From NCBI GenBank assembly GCA_964353455.1, contig CAYGWP010000087.1, forward strand, positions 1-6,721: 6,721 bases of DNA, in the 5' to 3' direction. Below the pieces are notes generated by a model. The model did no database searches. It was not told the origin of the DNA and saw nothing but the letters and a program-made list of their open reading frames with translations. The DNA comes from CAYGWP01 sp964353455. GTDB taxonomy: Bacteria; Planctomycetota; Phycisphaerae; FEN-1346. Position numbers and translations under genes: made by a program. Numbering within the stretch: position 1 is the stretch's first letter; each line of letters begins with the position of its first letter. Shown piece after piece: positions 1-5,792 of this stretch.

Positions 1-1
1 C

Positions 2-595
2 TACCAAAGCCTGATGGGCCGCAACCCCGCGAAGTTCCGCGGCGAGGATCGCCCCGTCGAGCGCCTCAGTTGGCACGCCGCGATCCAGTACTGCAACATG
101 CGGTCGCTCCGCGAAGGGCGCAAGGCCTGCTATGACCCGAAAACCCTCCAGTGCGATTTTGGGGCCGATGGCTATCGCCTGCCCACGGAAGCCGAGTGGG
201 AATACGCCTGCCGCGCGGCAGCCGCAACCCGGTACTCGTTCGGCAACGATGATGGCCAACTGGGCAGGTTCGCATGGCTGAAGTCCAACGCCGACAAGGC
301 CACCCATCCCGTGAAGCAGAAAGGCCCCAACCCGTGGGGCCTGTATGACATGCACGGAAACGTTGCCGAGTGGTGCAACGATTTCTACGCCGAGGGCTAC
401 CCCGCCGGCGAGGCCGCGGACCCGCGCGGGCCGGCGTCCGGCAAGGAGCGCGTCCTCCGCGGCGGCAGTTGGGCGACGAGCGCCGATGCGTGCCGGTCCT
501 CCGCCCGGGCCGCCGAGGCGCCGGGTTTTGCCGATGTCTGCTTCGGCTACGAAGCCTACGGGTTCAGGTGCGTGCGGCGCGCGCCGGTCCCATAA
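2..595 (+). CDS. SUMF1/FGE-like domain protein, 5' end missing
   Basis: This is the C-terminal part of a formylglycine-generating-enzyme-like (SUMF1, C-type-lectin-like fold) protein. The reading frame is already open at base 2 (YQSL before the first visible Met at 14), so the true start lies upstream. Family signatures in order: RLPTEAEWEYACRA, NPWGLYDMHGNVAEWCNDFY, RVLRGGSW and a terminal GFRCVR. The region between YCN and RLPTEAEW carries the insert EGRKACYDPKTLQCDF, shared with the paralogue at 1815-2681. In true FGE the motif after GGSW supplies two catalytic, copper-binding cysteines. Here the first is Thr (codon 476-478) and the second is Cys (codon 491-493), so oxidation of sulfatase cysteine to formylglycine is doubtful. 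Any N-terminal signal is outside the window. A role as a structural or ligand-binding SUMF1-fold envelope protein is inference. The domain call is firm; the function is not. Confidence 0.88.
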   Translation, partial: YQSLMGRNPAKFRGEDRPVERLSWHAAIQYCNMRSLREGRKACYDPKTLQCDFGADGYRLPTEAEWEYACRAAAATRYSFGNDDGQLGRFAWLKSNADKATHPVKQKGPNPWGLYDMHGNVAEWCNDFYAEGYPAGEAADPRGPASGKERVLRGGSWATSADACRSSARAAEAPGFADVCFGYEAYGFRCVRRAPVP

Positions 596-598
596 GAA

Positions 599-694
599 CC
601 CTCTCCCCCTGCGGGAGAGGGTGGCGAAGCCGGGTGAGGGGTACGCTTGTCTCATCCCCTCACCCCCGGCCCCTCTCCCGCAAGGGGAGAGGGG
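599..694. repeat. GC-rich imperfect inverted repeat between genes (REP/MITE-like)
   Basis: The left arm (599-641) and right arm (656-694) are reverse complements apart from a few gaps, with a 14-nt centre. Each arm also folds on itself: ccctctcccc...gggagaggg on the left and cccctctccc-gcaa-ggggagaggg on the right. The whole element therefore forms either one long cruciform or two short hairpins. It lies 4 nt after the stop of the upstream gene and ends 40 nt before the next start, which fits an intergenic mobile palindromic repeat that may also act as a terminator or mRNA stabiliser. No T-run follows. Similar C/G-strand repeats are frequent in GC-rich bacterial genomes; copy number in this genome cannot be seen here. 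Confidence 0.75.
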
Positions 695-734
695 AGCAAC
701 GGCGGGTTCGGCACCATAAGGTGAGGAGTCACAC

Positions 735-1724
735 ATGGGTGCAAGGTTGCTGGTTCTTCTGCTGCTTGTCTTCCCCGCGGTCTCGCTTGGGGAAGAGAAG
801 CCGTCGCTGCGGGCGAGATGGGAGATGCCGCCCTGCTGCTCGCCCTTTGATGCGCCGAGGGTCAAGGACCTGAAGGACGAGTTGCGGCAGACTGGGTACC
901 GCCTGGTCATCGCCATGCATCCCGATAAGCCCCCGACGAAGCAGGGCGAGTATCCGCCGCGCGACCTGTACGTCATCAACGCCGACGGCACGGGCCAGAA
1001 GCAACTCACCGACACGCCCGAAAAGGAAGAGCGGACGCCGCGCACCGCGCCCGACGGCAAGCGATTCACGTTCAACTACGGCGACTTCCTCGTGGATGCG
1101 AAGACGCTCAAAGTCCAGTCGATCGGCGGCGGATACGTATGGACGCCCGACTCCAAGCGCACCGCCTCGTGCGAGAAGCGCGGCATAATCTACACAGACA
1201 TGGCCACCGGCAAGACCAGCCCGCCCGTGCCGGTCAAGCGGAAGGTCGATGTCGTGGACCTCTCGCACGATGGCAAGTGGTTCATCTTCGAGATCCGCGA
1301 CTACCTGGGCGTCAAGTACACGATTGATTTTATGCCCGCTGACGGCGGCGAAATCCGCAAGTTGCCCAACCATCCGGTGAAGTCGGGGGAGTGCCACCCG
1401 GCCTTCTCGCCCGATGGACAGTGGATGTGCTGGAACGCGGGCGACAGCCTGGCCGTCCGCAAGTTTGACCCGTCGCTGCCGGATGGGACGGACGGCAAGA
1501 TCGTCACCCTGCCGAAGGAAAAAATGGGGCAGGACCCGTGCGGCCGGTGGTCGCACTGCGGGCGGTACATCGCGTACGTCAGGATTCCCCAGGCGGGCAG
1601 TTGGAAGGTCCACAGCCCGCTGTGCATCGTCCGCGTGGCGGACGGCGAGACCATCACGCTGACGCCCCCCGGATGGGTCGGCCATCATTGGGACTACGAC
1701 TGGCTGCCGCCGGCCGACGAGTAG
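735..1724 (+). CDS. Secreted TolB-like (PD40) beta-propeller protein
   Basis: A 329-residue protein that starts with a Sec-type signal peptide (hydrophobic core roughly residues 4-17, probable cleavage near SLG/EE at 19-20). The mature part has TolB/WD40-like PD40 blades: DLYVINADGTGQKQLT (about 77-92) followed by APDGKRFTF, then WTPDSKR (136-142), LSHDGKWFIF (176-185), FSPDGQWMCW (224-233) and RWSHCGRYIAY (271-281). These are the usual 'SPDGK.i.f' turns of a propeller. The ATG at 735 is supported by a GAGGAG Shine-Dalgarno at 723-728 with 6-nt spacing. The protein probably acts in the periplasm as a binding or scaffold protein. It is shorter than TolB itself and there are no tol/pal genes nearby, so calling it TolB would be wrong. 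It is sandwiched between two SUMF1-like genes on the same strand. Ligand unknown. Confidence 0.85.
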   Translation: MGARLLVLLLLVFPAVSLGEEKPSLRARWEMPPCCSPFDAPRVKDLKDELRQTGYRLVIAMHPDKPPTKQGEYPPRDLYVINADGTGQKQLTDTPEKEERTPRTAPDGKRFTFNYGDFLVDAKTLKVQSIGGGYVWTPDSKRTASCEKRGIIYTDMATGKTSPPVPVKRKVDVVDLSHDGKWFIFEIRDYLGVKYTIDFMPADGGEIRKLPNHPVKSGECHPAFSPDGQWMCWNAGDSLAVRKFDPSLPDGTDGKIVTLPKEKMGQDPCGRWSHCGRYIAYVRIPQAGSWKVHSPLCIVRVADGETITLTPPGWVGHHWDYDWLPPADE

Positions 1725-1741
1725 CGGTACAGCGTCACTTT

Positions 1742-1763
1742 GCGCGGCCCGTACGAGCCGCGC
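1742..1763 (+). other. Short hairpin between the propeller and lipoprotein genes
   Basis: A perfect 7-bp stem, gcgcggc (1742-1748) with gccgcgc (1757-1763), around an 8-nt loop. It starts 18 nt after the propeller stop codon and has no T-run, so it may be a weak terminator, an mRNA processing or stability structure, or chance in GC-rich DNA. Confidence 0.3.
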
Positions 1764-1814
1764 GAACGCAGGAGCGGCGTTGCAGCAGGAGCAGCAGTGC
1801 GAGGGCGATCGAGC

Positions 1815-2681
1815 ATGAGGAAACCGGCGGCGGCCGTCGCGTGCCTGTTGCTCGTCTTTGCGGCGCTCTCGTGCGGCAAGAAGGATGAGCCGCCGCCGCA
1901 GGGCGAGACCCCGCAGCCGGTGGTCACGAAGTCCGGCGCGGCGATGGTGGCCCTGCCCGGCGGCTGGTTCCGGATGGGCAGCGGCGCCGGCGGCGAGACG
2001 GATGAGCCGTCCCACCGCATCTATGTCAGCCCTTTCTACATAGACCAATATGAAGTGACCCAGGAGGAATTCGAGAAGGTCCTGGGGCGGAACCCCTCCC
2101 GCTGGAAAGACCCGAAGGCCCCCGTCGAGCAGATCCGCTGGAAGGATGCCGCGGAGTACTGTAACGCCCGGTCGCGCCTGGAAGGGCTTGCCGGGGCCTA
2201 CGATCCGAAGACGTGGCAATGCGATTTCGCTGCGGCCGGGTACCGCCTGCCCACCGAGGCCGAGTGGGAGTACGCCTGCCGCGCGGGCACCGAGACCGAG
2301 TTCTTCTTCGGCGACAACCCGTCTCCCCTGGGCGGGTATGCGTGGTACAAGGAGAACTGCACCCGCCGGCCCGGCTCGGTTGGCGGGAAACAGCCCAACC
2401 CGTGGGGCCTGTACGATATGTATGGCAATATCTGGGAATGGTGCAACGACTTCTACGATGAGGACTACTACCGGAAGTGCCCCGAGAAGGACCCGCGCGG
2501 GCCGCCGTCCGGCGAGACACGGGTCCTCCGCGGCGGCGGCTGGAACTCGCGGGCACGCCAGTGCCGCTCCGCGTACCGCAACGAGGAGTACCCGGCCTAC
2601 ACCGACGTCTGCTTCGGCCCCGACATCCACGGCTTCACCGGCTTTCGCTGCGTGCGAAGCCGAATCGCCGCCGCCCCGTGA
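1815..2681 (+). CDS. SUMF1/FGE-like domain lipoprotein
   Basis: A 288-residue protein. The start at 1815 is preferred over an in-frame ATG at 1740. It gives an immediate signal sequence, MRKPAAAVACLLLVFAALSC, ending in a lipobox-like ALSC with Cys20 as candidate lipidated residue, and it has GAGGG at 1801-1805 nine nt upstream. A Pro-rich linker (about 21-40) leads to a complete SUMF1 domain: MVALPGGWFRMGS (44-56), DQYEVTQEEFEKVLGRNPS (77-95), the YDPKTWQCDF insert (129-138), RLPTEAEWEYACRAGTE (144-160), NPWGLYDMYGNIWEWCNDFY (195-214), RVLRGGGW (236-243) and GFRCVR (276-281). The residue matching FGE's first catalytic cysteine is Ser245, while the second is kept (Cys250), so formylglycine formation is unlikely. 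It is a close paralogue of the truncated gene at the left edge, with a small insertion (DIHGFT) near the C-terminus. Likely anchored in the envelope; function unknown. Confidence 0.87.
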   Translation: MRKPAAAVACLLLVFAALSCGKKDEPPPQGETPQPVVTKSGAAMVALPGGWFRMGSGAGGETDEPSHRIYVSPFYIDQYEVTQEEFEKVLGRNPSRWKDPKAPVEQIRWKDAAEYCNARSRLEGLAGAYDPKTWQCDFAAAGYRLPTEAEWEYACRAGTETEFFFGDNPSPLGGYAWYKENCTRRPGSVGGKQPNPWGLYDMYGNIWEWCNDFYDEDYYRKCPEKDPRGPPSGETRVLRGGGWNSRARQCRSAYRNEEYPAYTDVCFGPDIHGFTGFRCVRSRIAAAP

Positions 2682-2702
2682 CCCGCGCGCGGCGCACGCG
2701 GG
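2682..2702 (+). terminator. Weak GC hairpin just after the lipoprotein stop
   Basis: cccgcg (2682-2687) pairs with cgcggg (2697-2702) around a 9-nt loop, directly after the TGA. No clear T-run follows; only scattered T-triplets are present before the next promoter. At most a weak or factor-dependent terminator. Confidence 0.25.
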
Positions 2703-2726
2703 CCTCCCGCGGGCCGAACTTTCGGT

Positions 2727-2755
2727 TTGCTTTCCGCCGGCCGCCGGTATATACT
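2727..2755 (+). promoter_or_regulatory. Predicted sigma70-type promoter of the helicase gene
   Basis: A -35-like TTGCTT (2727-2732) and a -10 TATACT (2750-2755) are separated by 17 bp, in the gap between two coding regions. Transcription would start near 2762 and give a leader of about 166 nt to the GTG at 2928, or about 199 nt to the TTG at 2961. Confidence 0.6.
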
Positions 2756-2870
2756 TCCCCAATAAGTTGTCTATCGTTTGCTGTTGGAATGGACAAGAGT
2801 TTGACCTGTTGCGGACGCGTTCGCCGAGTCTCCGCCGGGCCGTCAACCCTCTCCGCCGATTCCTGCCGCA

Positions 2871-2916
2871 ATCGTCTGGACGTCGGGCCGTAATCACTCC
2901 AGGCGCAGCAGACGAT
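2871..2916 (+). promoter_or_regulatory. Inverted repeat in the helicase leader
   Basis: An exact 8-bp inverted repeat, atcgtctg (2871-2878) and cagacgat (2909-2916), encloses 30 nt and ends 11 nt before the GTG at 2928. In the mRNA it would form a stem-loop close to the ribosome entry site. A role in translational or cold-shock control is inference from its position and from the habit of helicase genes to have structured leaders. Confidence 0.35.
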
Positions 2917-2927
2917 GTGCCGATGTT

Positions 2928-4625
2928 GTGGTCAAGCACCCTTTGAAGAGAGATTTCAAGTTGCATACAACTCAAGAAGTGCGGAAATTTACAGACTGTC
3001 CGTTCTCGGATGTTCTTCAGAAAAACCTGGCGGCCGCCGGATACGAGTCGCCGACCCCCATCCAGGCCAAGGCCATCATGCCGGCCCTCGAGGGCAAGGA
3101 CCTCATCGGTCTCGCCCAGACGGGCACCGGGAAGACTGCCGTCTTCGTCCTGCCGATTGTTCAACGGCTGGCCCAGTCGATGGATCTCGGGGCGCTCGTC
3201 CTTGCGCCGACGCGCGAACTCGTGCACCAGATCGTCGGCGTGTTCCAGGCGCTCGGCCGCCACACCGGCATCAGGGTTGCCGGCATAGTCGGCGGCGTGA
3301 AGATCGAGAACGACTGGAAGGCCCTGAAGTCCTGGCCGAACGTCATCGTGGCCACGCCCGGACGCCTCCTGGACCACATGGAGCAGCGCACGGTTGACCT
3401 CGGCTTGGTCCAGGTCCTCGTCGTCGATGAGGCCGACCGGATGCACGACATGGGCTTCATCCCGCAGATTCGCCGCATCATCGCCGCGCTGCCCACAGAC
3501 CGACAGACGCTCATGTTCACCGCCACCATGCCGCGCGACGTCGAGGAAGTGGCGCGCCGCAACATGCGCTCACCCGTCAAGATTCTGGTCGGCCCGCCGT
3601 CCCGGCCGGTCGAACGCGCCGAGCAGAAACTCTTCCATGTTCAGGAAACCGAGAAGATTTCGCTCCTCCTCAGCCTCCTTCAGGGCGAGCCGGGGCGGGT
3701 GCTCGTCTTCGTCCGGACGAAACGCGGCGTTGACCGCCTGGCGAGCCGCATCCTCCGCCGGCACCACGGCGTCGCCCGGATCCACGGCGACCGCGAGCAG
3801 CGGCAGCGCGACGAGGCGATGGGCGGATTCCGCGAGGGCCGATACCGCATCCTCATCGCCACCGACATTGCCGCGCGCGGCCTCGATATCGCCGACATCG
3901 AGCACGTGATCAACTACGATTTTCCGCGATCGCCGGAGGACTACGTCCATCGCATCGGCCGCACTGCCCGCCTTGCCGCCGTCGGCCGGGCCACGAGTTT
4001 CGTCACCCCCGCCGACCGCCACTACCTGGCCGACCTGGAACGGCTCCTGGGTTCGCGCGTGCCGGTTGTGCCCGCGCCTGCCGGCCGCTCGTCTGCGGCG
4101 GAGGAAAGTCCGGCCCGCCAGTCCACAGGGCGGGCGGCGCACCCCCATCGGCAGCACACGGGCCGCACGCCTGTTGCCGCATCGCACGCGGCCCCGGCGC
4201 CTCATCCGCACGAGGCGGGCGGCACCGCTGATGCGCACGGTCGCGGCGGACGCCGCGGTCGCCGGCGCGGTCGGGGTCGCGGCCACGGTCGCGGCGCTGC
4301 CCAGACTGTTGCACCGACTTCATCCGCCCCCGCGCCGGAGGCCCCTGTGACGGCCGCTGCGCCTCATCCGCACCGGACAGGTACGGCCCCCGGGTCCGAG
4401 CGATCGGGGCGTCGCCGCGGTCGCCGGCGCGGTCGCGGCCATCGCGGCCCCGGGTCGGCCGCACCTCTTTCGCCGGTACCCGCGACGGAGGCCTTTGAGC
4501 CTGCCGCACCGGACGCCGGTGTCCATCACCACGGTCCGCACCCGCGGCATGAAGCCGAACTGAACCCTGCGCAAAGCGATGAGTCTCCATCCGCTGTCAC
4601 GCCCACGACCGTGGAATGGGATTGA
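2928..4625 (+). CDS. DEAD-box ATP-dependent RNA helicase, RhlE-like, with Arg/Gly/His-rich tail
   Basis: A 565-residue ATP-dependent RNA helicase. The two RecA-like domains are complete: Q motif GYESPTPIQ (38-46), motif I AQTGTGKT (63-70), Ia APTREL (93-98), Ib TPGR (143-146), II DEAD (167-170), III as TAT (198-200) in place of the usual SAT, V ATDIAARGLD (311-320) and VI HRIGRTAR (341-348). Residues about 385-565 form a low-complexity tail with two GRRRGRRRGRG-type boxes and HPH clusters, probably disordered and RNA-binding. Such proteins usually work in ribosome assembly, mRNA decay or cold adaptation. No ATG lies in frame before the Q motif, so the start is GTG at 2928 or TTG at 2961; the latter has gaagagag (2945-2952) eight nt upstream. 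The RhlE-like assignment is by core and tail style only; rhlE, dbpA or csdA orthology cannot be fixed from this view. Confidence 0.93.
   Translation: MVKHPLKRDFKLHTTQEVRKFTDCPFSDVLQKNLAAAGYESPTPIQAKAIMPALEGKDLIGLAQTGTGKTAVFVLPIVQRLAQSMDLGALVLAPTRELVHQIVGVFQALGRHTGIRVAGIVGGVKIENDWKALKSWPNVIVATPGRLLDHMEQRTVDLGLVQVLVVDEADRMHDMGFIPQIRRIIAALPTDRQTLMFTATMPRDVEEVARRNMRSPVKILVGPPSRPVERAEQKLFHVQETEKISLLLSLLQGEPGRVLVFVRTKRGVDRLASRILRRHHGVARIHGDREQRQRDEAMGGFREGRYRILIATDIAARGLDIADIEHVINYDFPRSPEDYVHRIGRTARLAAVGRATSFVTPADRHYLADLERLLGSRVPVVPAPAGRSSAAEESPARQSTGRAAHPHRQHTGRTPVAASHAAPAPHPHEAGGTADAHGRGGRRGRRRGRGRGHGRGAAQTVAPTSSAPAPEAPVTAAAPHPHRTGTAPGSERSGRRRGRRRGRGHRGPGSAAPLSPVPATEAFEPAAPDAGVHHHGPHPRHEAELNPAQSDESPSAVTPTTVEWD
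4197..4452 (+). repeat. Internal tandem duplication in the helicase tail (162-bp period)
   Basis: A 15-bp stretch at 4197-4211 recurs exactly at 4359-4373, and a 23-bp stretch at 4251-4273 recurs exactly at 4413-4435. Both are displaced by 162 bp, which is 54 codons. In the protein the units align as APHPHEAGG...GRRGRRRGRGRG and APHPHRTGT...GRRRGRRRGRGH. The matched offset points to duplication of a whole module rather than two independent low-complexity tracts. Confidence 0.75.
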
Positions 4626-4670
4626 TGGCAACCGCCCGCACCTTGCCGCCGGCACGCAACATTAGGCAAA

Positions 4671-4698
4671 GCGCGGCGGGTCTCCGCACCCGCCGCGC
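4671..4698 (+). terminator. Strong GC hairpin after the helicase gene
   Basis: A perfect 10-bp stem, gcgcggcggg (4671-4680) with cccgccgcgc (4689-4698), encloses an 8-nt loop 45 nt past the helicase stop codon. No T-run follows, so it is either a U-tract-less terminator or a 3'-end stabilising structure. Its position before a separate tRNA promoter favours the end of the helicase transcript. Confidence 0.5.
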
Positions 4699-4752
4699 GA
4701 ACACACAACGTTAAACCGCTATAGTCGTCTGCGCATTTCGTCCGCCCGCGCG

Positions 4753-4780
4753 TTGACAGGCCTGCCTGTTCTGGTAAAAT
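4753..4780 (+). promoter_or_regulatory. Promoter of the tRNA-Lys gene
   Basis: A consensus -35 TTGACA (4753-4758) and a near-consensus -10 TAAAAT (4775-4780) are spaced 16 bp. The predicted start near 4787 lies just before the tRNA 5' end at 4795, giving a very short leader, as is typical for single tRNA genes. Confidence 0.8.
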
Positions 4781-4794
4781 GCCCCGTCTATCGG

Positions 4795-4870
<76 letters not shown>

Positions 4871-4880
4871 TGACAATTGG

Positions 4881-4943
4881 CGGCCGTGACGCACAAGTGG
4901 CGACTTTTACGCGACTTGTGACGCCTCGGCCGCTTGCCTTTTT
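4881..4943 (+). terminator. Hairpin plus T-run after tRNA-Lys
   Basis: cggccg (4881-4886) pairs with cggccg (4927-4932), and inside it cacaagt (4892-4898) pairs with acttgtg (4914-4920). A TTTTT run follows at 4939-4943. The stem is interrupted, but the arrangement immediately downstream of the tRNA fits an intrinsic terminator. Confidence 0.5.
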
Positions 4944-5143
4944 ACTCCAGCGTCTTGGCAGGTGATGGCAAGTTCCGGCGTGCCGGGGCGTGGGCGCGCT
5001 GAAAGGGCGCTGCGCGCCCTGGGGCCGAATCTGCACATGTGCAATAGGTTCCCTCGGTTCCGGCGGCCTTGAGATTCGGTTCCGCCAGGCGGATTTCCGG
5101 CAGGCGCTGGAGCGTCGTCCGCTCGTTTCTTGCCGCGCGGGCC
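4944..5143. other. Gap without a recognisable gene
   Basis: No coding region here is supported on either strand; the frames that stay open have no domain and no ribosome binding site. Small structures are visible: a hairpin gggcgc-tgc-gcgccc (5005-5019), a perfect 12-bp palindrome TGCACATGTGCA (5032-5043) and tccgcc-a-ggcgga (5081-5093). None has an assignable role. The stretch may be decayed sequence between the tRNA and the toxin-antitoxin-like unit. Confidence 0.4.
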
Positions 5144-5172
5144 TTGACAACTGTGCGCTTTACGCGCACAAT
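5144..5172 (+). promoter_or_regulatory. Promoter of the wHTH-MNT/HEPN unit
   Basis: A consensus -35 TTGACA (5144-5149) is followed after 17 bp by CACAAT (5167-5172), a 4-of-6 match to the -10 box that keeps the key A and final T. The spacer and -10 are covered by the first operator-like inverted repeat, so binding there would block RNA polymerase. Expected start near 5179. Confidence 0.6.
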
Positions 5173-5191
5173 CGTGCGCCATAAGCGCACA
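5152..5191 (+). promoter_or_regulatory. Tandem operator-like inverted repeats, 21 bp apart
   Basis: Repeat 1 is TGTGCGC-TTTAC-GCGCACA (5152-5170); repeat 2 is GTGCGC-CATAA-GCGCAC (5174-5190, with a further A at 5191). Left half-sites (5153 and 5174) and right half-sites (5164 and 5185) are each offset by exactly 21 bp, two helical turns, so two dimers would sit on the same DNA face. The first site overlaps the spacer and -10 box; the second covers the transcription start. The natural candidate binder is the wHTH domain of the protein encoded 20 bp downstream. DNA symmetry and spacing are seen directly; the regulator identity is inferred. Confidence 0.7.
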
Positions 5192-5210
5192 GGGTCGTCG
5201 AGGCGTGGCC

Positions 5211-5792
5211 ATGAAACAGACCATTGACTGGCTCTTTCCGCCGGTACGCAAGAAAGTGCTGGCCTTGCTCCTGGCGGGTCCGCGGTCGCGATGGCATCTT
5301 AGGGACGTGGCACGAAAGACGGGGTTGGCGCTCGGTACGGTTCGCCGGGAACTTATGGGTCTCACCGAGGCCGGGATTCTGACAGAGGTTCGAGACGGCA
5401 ACCGCACTTACTACCAGCCGAATGCCGCCTGTTCCATTGTGCCGGAATTGACGGCCATCATGAGGAAGACGGCCGGCTTGACCGACGTGTTGAGAGAAGC
5501 CCTCACGCCCTTGGCCGACCAGATAGACGCGGCGTTCGTCTACGGCAGCCAGGCCAGCGGAAAGGCCAAGGCCCAAAGCGACGTAGACTTGGCCGTCATC
5601 GGCGAGGCGGACGAGATGGCGCTGCACCGTGCCGTCATTCGGGCCGAGCAGCGGCTGGGCCGGGCCGTCAACTACACCCTCCTTTCAGGCCGTGAGCACC
5701 GGCGCCGCAGGAGGGAGAAGGACGGGTTCCTCGCTCGAATTCTCCGTGGACCGAAGATCGTCCTGATGGGAAACGTGGATGAAGTACGATGA
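5211..5792 (+). CDS. wHTH-nucleotidyltransferase (MNT) protein, probable antitoxin and autoregulator
   Basis: A 193-residue protein. The ATG at 5211 is chosen over the in-frame GTG at 5205 because GAGG (5200-5203) sits 7 nt before it. Residues about 12-71 form a winged helix-turn-helix (HLRDVARKTGLALGTVRREL, then LTEAGILTEV and the wing RDGNRTYYQPN). Residues about 106-185 form a minimal nucleotidyltransferase domain of the pol-beta superfamily: GS at 112-113, ten residues, then DVD at 124-126. The usual third carboxylate strand reads VNYTLLS (153-159), with Asn where an acid might be expected. The end (FLARILRGPKIVLMG) is typical of this wHTH-MNT group. In characterised MntA/HepT pairs the MNT protein neutralises a HEPN RNase toxin by transferring AMP to it. 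Here the adjacent HEPN gene overlaps by 14 nt, and two inverted repeats cover the promoter, so an antitoxin that also represses its operon is the best reading. Confidence 0.85.
   Translation: MKQTIDWLFPPVRKKVLALLLAGPRSRWHLRDVARKTGLALGTVRRELMGLTEAGILTEVRDGNRTYYQPNAACSIVPELTAIMRKTAGLTDVLREALTPLADQIDAAFVYGSQASGKAKAQSDVDLAVIGEADEMALHRAVIRAEQRLGRAVNYTLLSGREHRRRRREKDGFLARILRGPKIVLMGNVDEVR

Noticed and set aside
599..694. The inverted repeat as a CRISPR or riboswitch
   Set aside because: There are only two arms in inverted orientation and no direct repeats with spacers, and no known aptamer pattern is visible.
1740..1814. An N-terminal extension of the SUMF1 lipoprotein from ATG 1740
   Set aside because: The extension is Arg-rich and would bury the signal peptide; the start at 1815 has both a ribosome site and an immediate lipoprotein signal.
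2789..2893. A 34-residue upstream reading frame in the helicase leader (MDKSLTCCGR...)
   Set aside because: There is no convincing Shine-Dalgarno and no regulatory codon run; it is most likely chance, although it would be translated only if the predicted promoter is correct.
729..3446. A 905-residue open frame on the minus strand
   Set aside because: It runs antisense across the propeller, the SUMF1 lipoprotein and the helicase N-terminus, all of which have clear domains. Its sequence is Arg/Ala/Gly-rich without recognisable motifs, typical of a shadow frame in GC-rich DNA.
4942..5190. A minus-strand frame of 82 residues between the tRNA and the MNT gene
   Set aside because: It has no recognisable domain or ribosome binding site and would cover the promoter and operators of the MNT gene. 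A decayed integrase end next to the tRNA was considered but no motif supports it.
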